Assembly (NCBI RefSeq): GCF_040958695.1
Contig: NZ_CP162599.1
Coordinates: forward strand, 158,001 to 222,000
Source of the DNA: Ornithinibacillus sp. 4-3
Lineage (GTDB): Bacteria > Bacillota > Bacilli > Bacillales > Amphibacillaceae
Direction: 5' to 3'
DNA length: 64,000 nt
The notes beneath the pieces were generated by a model. That model searched no databases. It saw only the letters and a list, made by a program, of their open reading frames with translations, and was not told the origin of the DNA. How positions within the stretch are numbered: the first letter of the stretch is position 1; the number at the start of each line of letters is the position of its first letter. This document shows, in pieces, positions 27,384-37,167 of the stretch. A program made the position numbers and the translations under genes.

Positions 27384-28781
27384 ATGCAAGAAACAAAAAG
27401 CCTAGAAGAAGCTGGTCAAAAGTTAATTGAAAAATATAAAGTTCCAGGAGCTATAGTATCCTTATCAAAAAATGGAGAAAAAATTTACAGTTCTGCAATG
27501 GGATATCGTAATCGTGAAGAAGAATTATTAGTAACAGGTGATACTGCTTTTGGGCTCGCCTCTGTTACAAAATCATTCACATGTGCAGCAATCATGCATT
27601 TACAAGAAAATGGGAAATTAAATGTTCTGGATAAAGTGAGTACGTATTTGCCTGAGTTCCGTATAAAGAATAAAGAAAAGCTAGATAAAATTAGGATTCA
27701 CCATTTTATGACCCATTCCTCAGGCTTACCACCGATGTCTGCTTTAGAGTATGCGATGAAAAAGCCGAGCGAGGATAATCCATCTGAATATGTTCATGTT
27801 GGTGATAACAAAGAACAACCTATTCTGCACACATATGAAGATTTGATGGAATATATAGCAGATCAAAATGTAGAGTTATTTGCAGATTCGGGAGTTCAAT
27901 TTAGTTATTCTAATGAAGCATACAGTTTATTAGGAGCAATTATAGAACGGGTGAGTGGACAATCGTATGAATCATATGTTTATCAATATATTGTTGATCC
28001 ATGTGGAATGAAACATACTCGCTTTACATTTGAGGAAATGGAAGGGCATGATAACTGTACAATCTCCTATGGAAAAAAAGGAGATAAAAAGGAAATTGAG
28101 GCTGATAAAGATTGGATAACTAGTAGTTCCATGCAAGCTACTGGATTTTTAAAGTCTACTGCAAACGATATGTTGCAATACGCAGAGCTATATCTAAATA
28201 AAGGATTAGTTAATGGAAAACGGATACTTTCTGAGGAAAGTATCAATGAAATGTTAAAGCCTCATATGAAGGTATATCAGGACCAATATTATGGATATGG
28301 TCTTGAAATAATTCCAAATTATTTTGGTCATACCTATATCGGGCACGGGGGAAGCTTAAGAGCTGTTTCATCTAGATTTGGTTTCATATTAGAAAAAGAG
28401 TTAGCAGGAATTGTGCTTACTAATTTAATTGGAGTTCCAGCGGCTAAATTATTAAGAAATGCATTTAATATCCACCTTGGCGAGGATATGGATGCAAATC
28501 ATGTAAATTATGAGGAATATGACATAGATCTTGCTGTACTTTCTTCCTATACAGGGAAGTACAAATCAGATGAAGGAGCAGATATTACTTTAGAAATGAA
28601 AGATGGGAAACTAGTTTTTATCAATGAAGATGGCGAATATCCTACAAAATTTATAAGTAAAACAGAGTTAATTACAACGTTTGAGGAATCAGAAGGAATG
28701 ATGGAAATTCTAGTAGATGAAAAAGAGCAACCCTATGCATTGTTCTGTTCTTTACGCGTAGTCCCAAAAGTAATTGAATAA
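27384..28781 (+). CDS. serine beta-lactamase-fold hydrolase (class C / penicillin-binding-protein-like)
   Basis: A 465-residue beta-lactamase family protein with SVTK (Ser60, Lys63), YSN (Tyr175) and HGG in YIGHGGSLRA, the three active-site motifs of class C and esterase/aminopeptidase relatives. There is no signal peptide, so it should act in the cytoplasm. The C-terminal ~100 residues form a beta-rich extra domain as in DUF3471-like or D-aminopeptidase relatives. Its place directly after a peptide transporter suggests it hydrolyses an imported peptide, D-amino-acid peptide or ester. A true antibiotic beta-lactamase is unlikely. Start ATG after AAAGGGGGAT. Confidence 0.85.
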   Translation: MQETKSLEEAGQKLIEKYKVPGAIVSLSKNGEKIYSSAMGYRNREEELLVTGDTAFGLASVTKSFTCAAIMHLQENGKLNVLDKVSTYLPEFRIKNKEKLDKIRIHHFMTHSSGLPPMSALEYAMKKPSEDNPSEYVHVGDNKEQPILHTYEDLMEYIADQNVELFADSGVQFSYSNEAYSLLGAIIERVSGQSYESYVYQYIVDPCGMKHTRFTFEEMEGHDNCTISYGKKGDKKEIEADKDWITSSSMQATGFLKSTANDMLQYAELYLNKGLVNGKRILSEESINEMLKPHMKVYQDQYYGYGLEIIPNYFGHTYIGHGGSLRAVSSRFGFILEKELAGIVLTNLIGVPAAKLLRNAFNIHLGEDMDANHVNYEEYDIDLAVLSSYTGKYKSDEGADITLEMKDGKLVFINEDGEYPTKFISKTELITTFEESEGMMEILVDEKEQPYALFCSLRVVPKVIE

Positions 28782-28803
28782 TAAATATATTTTGTTTTTA
28801 ACT

Positions 28804-28840
28804 GGTTCTTGCTGTAATCTAAAGCTAGAACCTTTTTTCT
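28804..28840 (+). terminator. terminator after opp operon 2
   Basis: GGTTCTTGCT and AGCTAGAACC pair with one mismatch, followed by TTTTTTCTTTT. Confidence 0.8.
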
Positions 28841-29014
28841 TTTAACTGATGGGATGATGAATGTATAAGAATAGATTCAATTCACACCATCTACCATCCC
28901 TATATTATCTGAAAAAAGGGAATAGAGGAAACAGAACAGTGAATTCCCTGTTCTTAAAGGGACAAGCAGAATTCCTAGAAATAATAAGGCATTGTAAATA
29001 AGGAGGCATACAAA

Positions 29015-29464
29015 ATGAATTTTCGAAAAGCTCATAAAGAAGATTTACCAGCAATTGTCCGTCTACTAGCAGATGACGAATTGGGATCTAAGCGTGAAAG
29101 GTATGAGGATCCATTACCAGACGTATATTATGAGGCTTTTGCTGCAATTGAATCCCAAATAGGTAATCAAATTTTATTAGCAGTTGAAGAAGATAAGGTC
29201 ATTGGCTGTATTCAATTAACAATGATTCCTGGATTAGCGAGACAAGGAATGAAGCGTGCACAAATAGAAGGGGTGCGTGTGGATAAGGATTATCGTGGGA
29301 AAAGAATAGGAGAAGCTTTATTTAAAGAAGCAATTGCTGTTGCAAAAGCTGAAAATTGTGGCCTTGTACAATTGACAACAGATAAGGCACGTAAGGATGC
29401 TTACCGTTTTTATGAAAGATTAGGTTTTACTGCAAGTCATGAAGGAATGAAGTTGATTTTCTAA
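29015..29464 (+). CDS. GNAT family N-acetyltransferase
   Basis: A 149-residue GNAT domain. The acetyl-CoA motif A reads VRVDKDYRGKRIGEALF, and motif B is KDAYRFYERLGF with the expected YxRLGF. The substrate is unknown; N-terminal residues resemble small-molecule acetyltransferases of bacilli. Start behind AAGGAGGCATACAAA. Confidence 0.88.
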   Translation: MNFRKAHKEDLPAIVRLLADDELGSKRERYEDPLPDVYYEAFAAIESQIGNQILLAVEEDKVIGCIQLTMIPGLARQGMKRAQIEGVRVDKDYRGKRIGEALFKEAIAVAKAENCGLVQLTTDKARKDAYRFYERLGFTASHEGMKLIF

Positions 29465-29505
29465 TTTTACTGCAGAGGATAGAGCAGGTAAGGAGAGTAT
29501 ATAAG

Positions 29506-30309
29506 ATGGAGACACAGGATAGAGCCATTCATGATGCTATTTTGTTTATTCAAGAAAATCTTGATAAAGATTTGTCACTTGAGAAACTCGCAAATGAGGC
29601 AGCCTATAGTCCTTATCATTTTTCTCGTATGTTCAAAAAGCATGTAGGCGTACCTCCAAAATATTATGTTTCCAGTATGCGATTACAATTAGCAAAACGA
29701 TTGTTATTGGATACAAATTTTCCAATTAGAGATATTGGTTTTGAAGTTGGTCAACAGAGTCTGGGCACGTTTACAACACGTTTTACAAAAAGTATTGGAA
29801 TCACACCTGCAGCATTTAGAACAGCTCAAACGAATTCAAATCAGTATATGACAGATTTAAAATCCAATAAACGATTAACTACCGAAAGGCAAAATAGCTC
29901 CCCTTATCATCAAGTAGTTGGTTCTATCCATGCTGAGGAAAATTTTGATGGTATTATTTTTATTGGAATATTCTCAAAGCCAATACCAGAGGGACTCCCT
30001 ATTCGTGGTACGCTATTGATGACGACAGGTGAATTTGAGTTAAATCATATTCCTGTTGGTACCTATTACCTGATGGCAACGGCGCTATCATGGGGAATAG
30101 ATTCTAAATCTATTCTTATCCCACAAGAAACATTGCGTGTTCGTCATCCAATTCCAATTCATTTGGATGGTAGGAATATCTTATCGTCCATTCACCTCAC
30201 TATGCATAAACCAGCAATAACAGATCCACCAATTCTTATTTCGCTGCCTTTATTAATGAAACACTTTTTACAACGTTCACCAATTTCCCATGGAAAAGAA
30301 GGAATATAG
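29506..30309 (+). CDS. AraC family transcriptional regulator
   Basis: A 267-residue protein with the AraC DNA-binding domain at the N-terminus (about residues 8-105). The two helix-turn-helix motifs are SLEKLANEAAYSPYHFSRMF and the IRDIGFEVGQ...FTTRFTKSIGITPAAFR segment. The C-terminal ~120 residues look like a beta-rich sensor (GTYYLMATALSW) of unknown ligand. DNA-binding first and sensor second is the reverse of classical AraC, as in MarA/Rob-type regulators. Start after AGGAGAG, 41 bases from the GNAT gene, possibly co-transcribed. Confidence 0.85.
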   Translation: METQDRAIHDAILFIQENLDKDLSLEKLANEAAYSPYHFSRMFKKHVGVPPKYYVSSMRLQLAKRLLLDTNFPIRDIGFEVGQQSLGTFTTRFTKSIGITPAAFRTAQTNSNQYMTDLKSNKRLTTERQNSSPYHQVVGSIHAEENFDGIIFIGIFSKPIPEGLPIRGTLLMTTGEFELNHIPVGTYYLMATALSWGIDSKSILIPQETLRVRHPIPIHLDGRNILSSIHLTMHKPAITDPPILISLPLLMKHFLQRSPISHGKEGI

Positions 30310-30378
30310 CAATTGAGAAGAAATTTGATATTCACATCTTTGTTATACTAGGAAAAAACTTGGAGAGGTGAGTGTATC

Positions 30379-30741
30379 ATGTCAGTAACAAAGCAGCTTA
30401 TGGAAAAAATCAATCATGCTTTTGCCAATGGTGATGTAGATTCCATGATCGAATTGGCTACAGAGGATATTGTGATGAATGAAATAGGACATGGTATTAG
30501 TGAAGGAAAGGCCGCTTATATTGAAAAGATGGAACCGATGCGTGGGTATAAAGCAGATGTTTATGAGGTCCATCGAACATTGATTGAGGGAAATACCGCT
30601 GTAATAGAAGGAGAAATGGAATTTGTGGAAGGTGATGAAAAAGTTATTTACTGTTTTACAGATTGGTACGAATTTGAAAATGAGAAAATTAAAAGTATCA
30701 CCGTATTTATGATTAAACAAGCAAATACTGACGAAAATTGA
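30379..30741 (+). CDS. SnoaL-like / nuclear transport factor 2-fold protein
   Basis: A 120-residue single-domain protein with the NTF2-like cone pattern: an N-terminal helix (NHAFANGDVDSMIELATEDI), then strands ending EGDEKVIYCFTDWYEFENEK. No enzymatic residues can be assigned. It ends 10 bases before the PhnB-like gene and is probably in the same operon. Confidence 0.75.
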   Translation: MSVTKQLMEKINHAFANGDVDSMIELATEDIVMNEIGHGISEGKAAYIEKMEPMRGYKADVYEVHRTLIEGNTAVIEGEMEFVEGDEKVIYCFTDWYEFENEKIKSITVFMIKQANTDEN

Positions 30742-30751
30742 GGTGAATAAG

Positions 30752-31171
30752 ATGGTTATAGGTGTTCATGTATACTTGAAAATGAATGGTAATGGACAAG
30801 AAGCAGTAGAATTTTATAAAGATATATTCGAAGCGGAAGTATTAGGGATTAGGACATTTGCTGAATTACCTGAGAATCCAGCGTTCACAATTCCTGAAGA
30901 GGCTAAGAACCGGGTTCTTCATGCGCATTTGAATATTGGTAATACGGAACTTTTACTATCAGACACTTTCCCAGGACAAACAGTTGAAGCAGGAACAAAT
31001 ATGGATGCCTGTGTGACTTTACAAAATGCAGAGAAAGCAAAAGAGGTTTTTGAGAAATTACAAACAGATGGTGAAATATTGATGCCGCTCGCTCCAACAG
31101 ACTGGAGCCCTGCTTATGGACAAGTGAAGGATAAATTTGGAATTACTTGGCAAATTTCAACAAACAGCTAA
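30752..31171 (+). CDS. VOC superfamily protein (PhnB-like)
   Basis: A 139-residue glyoxalase/bleomycin-resistance fold of the PhnB subgroup, with the conserved YLKMNGNGQEAVEFYKDIFEAE start, VLHAHLNIGNTELLLSD and the end YGQVKDKFGITWQI. The ATG at 30752 lies 6 bases after GAGGTGA; a GTG at 30743 is part of that site. The specific ligand is unknown. A bidirectional hairpin separates it from mrpG. Confidence 0.85.
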   Translation: MVIGVHVYLKMNGNGQEAVEFYKDIFEAEVLGIRTFAELPENPAFTIPEEAKNRVLHAHLNIGNTELLLSDTFPGQTVEAGTNMDACVTLQNAEKAKEVFEKLQTDGEILMPLAPTDWSPAYGQVKDKFGITWQISTNS

Positions 31172-31179
31172 TATATAAA

Positions 31180-31226
31180 ACACCGCTATAGCCGAGACTT
31201 TTGAGTCTTGTTATAGCGGTATTTTT
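31180..31226. terminator. bidirectional terminator between PhnB-like gene and mrpG
   Basis: ACCGCTATA with TATAGCGGT and AGACT with AGTCT form a long stem; T-rich stretches on both sides suit the two convergent transcripts. Confidence 0.85.
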
Positions 31227-31234
31227 AAGAGTTC

Positions 31235-31570
31235 TTATTTATTTTTTAAATCATCTTTCACACTTTGCTTAGCTAATTTCACGCCTGTATAATAAGCTGC
31301 TCTACTAATTAGATGAGCTGCAACTGGGGCAGTAATAAAGATAAATATTATACTTAGAACTACTCTAGCATTAAATTCGCCATCATGTGCATAAAAGTAG
31401 ATTAATGTTCCAGTAAGTGCAAATAATACACCAAGTGTAGTTGATTTTGAAGCTGCATGGTTTCTTGTATAAACATCAGGTAATCTTAAAACACCAATAG
31501 CAGCAACTATGCTTAAAAAGGTTCCTATTAAAACGAAAATGATGATCAACCATTCAGCGGCGGCGTTCAT
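31235..31570 (-). CDS. mrpG: Na+/H+ antiporter subunit G
   Basis: A 111-residue subunit with three membrane segments, the last gene of the Mrp operon. Conserved LRLPDVYTRNHAASKSTTLGV matches MrpG/MnhG. I start it at the ATG at 31570 behind GGGGAGG. The frame runs 28 codons further upstream within mrpF, but the N-terminus MNAAAEWLII is what the family shows. It overlaps mrpF by 17 bases. Confidence 0.93.
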   Translation of the reverse strand: MNAAAEWLIIIFVLIGTFLSIVAAIGVLRLPDVYTRNHAASKSTTLGVLFALTGTLIYFYAHDGEFNARVVLSIIFIFITAPVAAHLISRAAYYTGVKLAKQSVKDDLKNK

Positions 31571-31838
31571 ATTCGATAGCCTCCCCTTTTTGTAAGAATT
31601 TAGAGAATGAAACCGTACCAATGAAAGCCAGGATTCCGAACAATAGGATGACATCTAAAAAAGCTTTCGTATGAAACAGCATGGATGCAACTCCTGTAAT
31701 AGCCGCTAAGTTGATTCCCATCGCATCTAATGCAACAATGCGGTCTGGAACAGATGGACCTTTAATCACTCGGATAAGCAAGAGTACAGAGGAAAGCGAA
31801 AAGCCAGTTAAGGCAATTTTTAAAACAATATCAAGCAT
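31554..31838 (-). CDS. mrpF: Na+/H+ antiporter subunit F
   Basis: A 94-residue subunit with three membrane segments and the conserved RVIKGPSVPDRIVALDAMGIN motif. Its start overlaps the mrpE stop by one base, so translation is coupled. Confidence 0.94.
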   Translation of the reverse strand: MLDIVLKIALTGFSLSSVLLLIRVIKGPSVPDRIVALDAMGINLAAITGVASMLFHTKAFLDVILLFGILAFIGTVSFSKFLQKGEAIEYERRR

Positions 31839-32317
31839 TAGCGACTCACCTCCGAAATTGCTTTCTCAAATGAAAGCTTAATACTTTCTACAGCTTCATC
31901 AACATCTTCAATGTCCATGGAATGAATGTAGAGCACTTTATTATCATCAGATACATCAACAACGAGTGTACCAGGGGTTAATGTAATTAAACTGGATAGT
32001 AGCGTAACTTCCCACTCAGTTTCGAGCTCTGTTTCAAATGCAAAGATACCAGGTTTGATATCATCTAAATTTGGTTTAAGTACGACTTTTAATACAGCTA
32101 GATTAGCAAGAACTAATTCTTTTAGAAAAAGGATAGTGAGCCAGATAACTGCAAATACTCTATATAAATAAAAGCGAGTGTTGAAAAATCTACGCATGAC
32201 AAAAATAATGAGTAATCCTAGTAGATAGCCAATAATAAATGTAGACAATGTAACAGAGCTTTCAAAAAACATCCATAATGCTGCTAGCAAAAAGTTCAAT
32301 AATATTTGAAAAGCCAT
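31838..32317 (-). CDS. mrpE: Na+/H+ antiporter subunit E
   Basis: A 159-residue subunit with two or three N-terminal membrane helices and a cytoplasmic domain containing LSSLITLTPGTLVVDVSDDNKVLYIHSMD, the MrpE signature. A 112-base gap with a hairpin separates it from mrpD, the only non-overlapping junction in the operon. Confidence 0.94.
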   Translation of the reverse strand: MAFQILLNFLLAALWMFFESSVTLSTFIIGYLLGLLIIFVMRRFFNTRFYLYRVFAVIWLTILFLKELVLANLAVLKVVLKPNLDDIKPGIFAFETELETEWEVTLLSSLITLTPGTLVVDVSDDNKVLYIHSMDIEDVDEAVESIKLSFEKAISEVSR

Positions 32318-32354
32318 TATGCATTCCTCCTTTGTCTCTAGGAAAATTTCGAAT

Positions 32355-32407
32355 GATGTGCCACTTAGTACTCTATAAATACATGTTCAAGAATTAAGTG
32401 ACACATC
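32355..32407 (-). other. hairpin in the mrpD-mrpE gap
   Basis: GATGTGCCACTTA (32355-32367) and TAAGTGACACATC (32395-32407) form a 13-bp stem with one wobble and a 27-base loop. There is no T-run on the transcribed strand, so mRNA processing, stability or translational tuning is likelier than termination. Confidence 0.5.
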
Positions 32408-32429
32408 AAGATTTTTGCTAATTTATCCT

Positions 32430-33911
32430 TTATTTATATAAAACAGCATCAATATAAATAGAAGGATTGATGAGCACTTCTACAGCCTGCGTAATATAGA
32501 CATTTACATATTCAGAGAATACACCATAGCAGATAGAGACAACCATTAGTAGAATGATCGGAACCATTAATTTGCCGATGCTTGCATTCGTATTAATCTG
32601 ACCGCTTTTTGATTCGCCCCAGAAGCTATTAATGAATACTCTCATCAATGAATATAGGACAGCTAGACTGGAGAATAGAATAATCAATGCTCCAATCACA
32701 TCATTAGCTTCAAATCCTCCTCTTGCTATCAAAATCTTCCCAACAAAACCACTTAATGGTGGAATACCTGCAAGTGCGAGAATGGAAATAAAGAAAGTCC
32801 AACTAAGTAATGGGTAATGTCGGATTAACCCACTAAATTTCTGATAATTGCCTGTCCCTGTAATGATAATAATAACACCAGCAATCATAAAGAGCGCTGC
32901 TTTAATTAACATATCATGGATTAAATAGAAGACAGAACCGCTCAAGGCATCAGCATTCATAACCCCAATACCATAAGTAATAACTCCGATAGCAATAATG
33001 ATATTGTAAATAATAATCTTTTTAATATCTTTATAGGCAATGGCGGCAATAGCGCCAAGCACTACGGTTATTAATGACAAGACGATAAGTAGTGTATGTG
33101 TAAACCCTTGATCATGATAGAAGAACAGGGTATATGTTCTTAAGATAGAATATACACCTACTTTGGTTAATAAAGCCCCGAATAACGCCAAGATTGGAAC
33201 TGGTGGCGCATAGTAGGAACCTGGTAGCCAAAAGAAGAGCGGGAATATACCACCTTTTAAGCCAAATACAATTAAAAAGAGTACTGCAATGACAGATAGA
33301 ATACCAGGTTGATTTACTTCTGCAATTCTTTCTGAAATATGAGCCATGTTTAAGGTTCCAACCACAGAATAAAGATAAGCAACTGCAATAACAAATAATG
33401 CAGAGGATGTGATATTCACAAGTAAATACTTAATGGATTCACGTAATTGTATTTTTGTTCCACCAATAACAATCAATGCATAGGAGGACATGAGCATTAC
33501 TTCGAAAAAGACGAACATATTGAATATATCACCTGTAGTAAATGCTCCGTTTACACCCACCATCAAAAATTGAACGATAGAGTAGTAATAGTATTTTTCA
33601 CGTTCCTTCCCAATAGTGTCAAAGGAATAAAGAATACAACAAAGTGCAATAAAAGAGCCAGTAGCAACCAGTAGGGCAGATAACATATCGGATACAAGTG
33701 TGATACCGAAGGGTGCTGGCCAGTTACTAAGGTCTAGTGTCTGAATACCACTCTGATGGATTTTATGAATCAAAATCAAGGAAGTAATGAATGTTCCTAT
33801 CATAGAAATCACAGAAATCCAACGCTGAATGGCAATTTTATTAGCAAAAAAGATCAAAATGACAGCAGTGACAAGTGGAATGATAATCGGTAGTATTAGT
33901 AAATTAATCAT
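32430..33911 (-). CDS. mrpD: Na+/H+ antiporter subunit D
   Basis: A 493-residue proton-translocating subunit homologous to NuoM/N of complex I, with about 14 membrane segments. Functional residues are visible: [13 protein letters not shown] (TM5 Glu), [22 protein letters not shown] (TM7 Lys) and [13 protein letters not shown] (TM8 Lys). Starts inside the mrpC stop region (8-base overlap). Confidence 0.95.
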   Translation of the reverse strand: MINLLILPIIIPLVTAVILIFFANKIAIQRWISVISMIGTFITSLILIHKIHQSGIQTLDLSNWPAPFGITLVSDMLSALLVATGSFIALCCILYSFDTIGKEREKYYYYSIVQFLMVGVNGAFTTGDIFNMFVFFEVMLMSSYALIVIGGTKIQLRESIKYLLVNITSSALFVIAVAYLYSVVGTLNMAHISERIAEVNQPGILSVIAVLFLIVFGLKGGIFPLFFWLPGSYYAPPVPILALFGALLTKVGVYSILRTYTLFFYHDQGFTHTLLIVLSLITVVLGAIAAIAYKDIKKIIIYNIIIAIGVITYGIGVMNADALSGSVFYLIHDMLIKAALFMIAGVIIIITGTGNYQKFSGLIRHYPLLSWTFFISILALAGIPPLSGFVGKILIARGGFEANDVIGALIILFSSLAVLYSLMRVFINSFWGESKSGQINTNASIGKLMVPIILLMVVSICYGVFSEYVNVYITQAVEVLINPSIYIDAVLYK

Positions 33912-34245
33912 CTTTTTCAGTACCTCTCATCTCTTCGACATTGTCCGTGCCAAGCTCTTGATAGGTGCGATAAGCTAGAACAAGGAAAAAAGCTGTTACA
34001 CCGAAGCTAATAACAATTGCTGTAAGCACAAGTGCTTGAGGTAGTGGATCTGTATATGCTTCTGCATTTTCTCCAAGCAGTGGCACTGTACCACGCTTTA
34101 ATCCTGCCATTGTTAAAAGCATCAAATGTGCACCATGGCTGAGTAAGCCTGTTCCAATAATAATTCGTAATAAACTTTTTGATAACATTAAGTAAACGGC
34201 ACTAGCAAAGAGTAGACCGATTAATATCGACATTATAATTTCCAT
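33904..34245 (-). CDS. mrpC: Na+/H+ antiporter subunit C
   Basis: A 113-residue NuoK-like subunit with three membrane segments and the [20 protein letters not shown] motif. Its N-terminus [10 protein letters not shown] matches MrpC of bacilli. The start overlaps the mrpB stop by one base. Confidence 0.95.
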   Translation of the reverse strand: MEIIMSILIGLLFASAVYLMLSKSLLRIIIGTGLLSHGAHLMLLTMAGLKRGTVPLLGENAEAYTDPLPQALVLTAIVISFGVTAFFLVLAYRTYQELGTDNVEEMRGTEKDD

Positions 34246-34667
34246 TATTCGCTCTCTCCAATCGTTTGAATAATGGTCATCGTAGCACCAACGACAACTA
34301 GGTATACGCCAATATCAAACAAAACAGCTGTATGTAAGGATGTTTTGCCGAGTAATGGTAATTCAAAATAGTCAAATGCATGGGTTAGGAAAGGAACGTC
34401 AAAGATGAATGCTCCTACACCTGTCCCAACAGCAAATAAAAGTCCAATGGCAATCATGTATCTGTAATTAATAGGTAAGCTATTCGCCACTGTTTTAATA
34501 TCATAAGCAAGCAATAGTAAAACAATTGCACCAGAGGTCAATAAACCACCAACAAACCCGCCTCCAGGATTGTAATGACCTGCGAAAAATATATGGAGAG
34601 AGAAAAGTAAAATGATAAAAGAAACGACTTTGGTTGCAGTTTGTAAAATCATGTCATTTGAGCCCAT
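34245..34667 (-). CDS. mrpB: Na+/H+ antiporter subunit B
   Basis: A 140-residue subunit with four membrane segments and the MnhB signature [25 protein letters not shown]. Starts directly after the mrpA stop. The C-terminal part of mrpA and mrpB are related domains. Confidence 0.95.
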   Translation of the reverse strand: MGSNDMILQTATKVVSFIILLFSLHIFFAGHYNPGGGFVGGLLTSGAIVLLLLAYDIKTVANSLPINYRYMIAIGLLFAVGTGVGAFIFDVPFLTHAFDYFELPLLGKTSLHTAVLFDIGVYLVVVGATMTIIQTIGESE

Positions 34668-37070
34668 CTACTTTTTCCTCCTTGAGAGTCTTAGTCGAAT
34701 CATACCGTATATACCAAGAGCGGCAATACCTAATACGGCTATTTCAAACATTGTATCTAATCCACGGAAGTCAACAAGGATAACGTTAACCATGTTACCT
34801 CCACCAGCTTTTTCTGCTGTGTTTTCAATATAATACTGTGAAATGGATTCAAAAAGTTTTGTACTATGTGCTGATAGGGTAACTAATGTCACAATAACCC
34901 CTACACCACCTGCTATAATAGCATTTGTCAATTTAAATTTTATACGCTCTTCTTTTCGACTTAACTTCGGCAGGTGATAGAAACAAAGTAAGAATAAAGC
35001 AACAGAAATTGTTTCAATAACAAGCTGTGTGAGGGCCAAATCAGGCGCTCTAAATAGGATGAAGAATAATGCAACAGTATATCCAACTGCTCCAAGTGCA
35101 ATAATTGATGTAAGTCTTGTTCTCGCCATCAGAATAGTGAAAGAGGCTGCTACAACAATAAAGGCAAGCACCAATTCATATACTCCAACAGGAGCTACAT
35201 TACTTGTATCAATTGCAAATGCATTTTTGCTGATAAGAGAAAAGCTTAGAATACTAATGAGACCAATAAAGATATAAATCATATATTGTCTAATTGATCC
35301 TGTCATATAAAAGCTTGTTGCTTTATTTGAGCTAGATTCTAATCGCATTAATCCAGCATCATACATATTGTTTAACGTAATTTTTTTCGGAAGTTTTTCA
35401 TATACTTTTTTCCATTTCGGTAATGTCACATACAATAATATTCCGACGGTAATGATTCCAATGGTCATCCATAATGCTGGAGTGAAGCCATGCCAGAATG
35501 AAATGTGAATATCAAATGTCTGACCTGCTGCAATCAGCTCAGGCATAATCGAACTAGCAGCCGGTTCAATAATTGATTCAGAAAGTATATTTGGAAATAA
35601 CCCAAAAACAATAACAAGAGCAGCTAAGATAATTGGAGAAATTAACATGCCAATTGGTGCTTCATGTGGTTGTACTGGTAATTTCTCAGGCTTATATTTA
35701 CCTCTAAATGTTTTAAATAAGAAAATCATGCTGTAGATAAAAGTGAATACACTTGCTATCCATGCAAGTACAGGGAAAAGCACTCCCCATGTTTCTAACT
35801 GGAATATGTTAAGTGATAATATATCTACCATGCTTTCAAGGAACATTTCTTTACTCAGGAACCCATTAAATGGAGGCAAGCCTGCCATCGAAAAGGAACC
35901 GATTAAAGCAATGGTAAATGTAATAGGCATGATTTGCATAAGCCCACCTAATTTACGAATATCCCTTGTTCCTGTTTCATGATCGACAATCCCAGCGACC
36001 ATAAATAGGCTTCCTTTGAATGTCGCATGGTTCACTAAATGAAATACTGCTGCTGCAGTGGCAGCCATATAAATATTCGTGTCAAGCTCTGTAAAATGAA
36101 GTGCAGCCGCACCGACTCCAAGTAAGCTCATAATTAATCCGAGCTGACTCACGGTTGAAAAAGCAAGAATAGCTTTTAAATCGGTTTGTTTCACTGCATT
36201 AATTGAGCCCCATAAGAGTGTTAAGATACCTATTCCACCAACAAGCCATAGCCAAATTCCTTGTTCAGCAAAAACAGGGCTCATACGCGCAACTAAATAA
36301 ATTCCTGCTTTCACCATCGTTGCCGAGTGCAAATATGCACTGACAGGTGTAGGTGCTTCCATTGCATCTGGTAGCCAAATGTGAAAAGGAAATTGTGCTG
36401 ATTTCGTAAAAGCTCCAAGAAGAACTAATACAAGCGCTACAATAAATAATGGATCTGAGCTTATTTCGCTAGCCATGGAAATAATTTCTCTAACACTGAA
36501 GGAACCTGTCATCACGTGTAGTAATAGAAATCCTCCAAGCATCGCAAGTCCACCAAATACGGTAATTAACATCGACTTTTGTGCACCGTAGCGTGAACGC
36601 TCTCTCTCAAACCAATATCCAATTAATAGGAAGGATGAAAAAGAAGTTAGCTCCCAGAATACATAAAGAACGATTAAGTTATCAGAGAGTACGACACCGA
36701 GCATCGCTCCCATGAACATAAGTAGATAAACATAGAATGTACTGAGGTTTTCTTTTTCCTTTGATAGGTAAAAGATGGAATAAAGCACAACCAATGCGCC
36801 AATACCAGTAATGAGTAGAGCGAATAGCAGTCCTAATCCATCTACATAGGCTGTAAAATTAATACCTAAAGAAGGGATCCAATTCATCGTTTCTTGAATG
36901 GACTCCTGATTTCTCATGACAGGAATAAGCTGTAAAAAGTAAATGAATAATACGATTGGGAGTAAAAGCACAAACCAGCCTGTATGAAGTCCGTGGATTT
37001 TCTTACTTAGGAAAGGCACAATAATTGCTAATAAGAGTGGTGCGATAATAACAAGATGTAAGACAGACAA
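34668..37070 (-). CDS. mrpA: Na+/H+ antiporter subunit A
   Basis: An 800-residue NuoL-like subunit fused to a MrpB-like C-terminal domain, typical of Mrp group 1. Key residues are in FWELTSFSSFLLIGYWFER (TM5 Glu), KSAQFPFHIWLPDAMEAPTPVSAYLHSATMVKAG (TM7/8 Lys and His) and NHATFKGSLFMVAG (TM10). I place the start at the TTG at 37070, giving MSVLHLVIIAPLL, which aligns with MrpA N-termini and has AAAGGAGAAG just upstream. A TTG six codons earlier overlaps that ribosome site. First gene of mrpABCDEFG, the multisubunit Na+(Li+)/H+ antiporter for alkaline pH and Na+ homeostasis. Confidence 0.95.
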   Translation of the reverse strand: MSVLHLVIIAPLLLAIIVPFLSKKIHGLHTGWFVLLLPIVLFIYFLQLIPVMRNQESIQETMNWIPSLGINFTAYVDGLGLLFALLITGIGALVVLYSIFYLSKEKENLSTFYVYLLMFMGAMLGVVLSDNLIVLYVFWELTSFSSFLLIGYWFERERSRYGAQKSMLITVFGGLAMLGGFLLLHVMTGSFSVREIISMASEISSDPLFIVALVLVLLGAFTKSAQFPFHIWLPDAMEAPTPVSAYLHSATMVKAGIYLVARMSPVFAEQGIWLWLVGGIGILTLLWGSINAVKQTDLKAILAFSTVSQLGLIMSLLGVGAAALHFTELDTNIYMAATAAAVFHLVNHATFKGSLFMVAGIVDHETGTRDIRKLGGLMQIMPITFTIALIGSFSMAGLPPFNGFLSKEMFLESMVDILSLNIFQLETWGVLFPVLAWIASVFTFIYSMIFLFKTFRGKYKPEKLPVQPHEAPIGMLISPIILAALVIVFGLFPNILSESIIEPAASSIMPELIAAGQTFDIHISFWHGFTPALWMTIGIITVGILLYVTLPKWKKVYEKLPKKITLNNMYDAGLMRLESSSNKATSFYMTGSIRQYMIYIFIGLISILSFSLISKNAFAIDTSNVAPVGVYELVLAFIVVAASFTILMARTRLTSIIALGAVGYTVALFFILFRAPDLALTQLVIETISVALFLLCFYHLPKLSRKEERIKFKLTNAIIAGGVGVIVTLVTLSAHSTKLFESISQYYIENTAEKAGGGNMVNVILVDFRGLDTMFEIAVLGIAALGIYGMIRLRLSRRKK

Positions 37071-37167
37071 GAAAACTTCTCCTTTCAATAATGATTAATA
37101 TGTAATAAATATAGAACATTTAAAGCATGAATATCGCTTGATCTTAGGAATTTACCAAGCAAATGAG

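Noticed and set aside
27384..28781. Antibiotic-resistance class C beta-lactamase
   Set aside because: There is no signal peptide and the gene is embedded in a peptide-transport operon; a cytoplasmic peptidase or esterase role is more likely.
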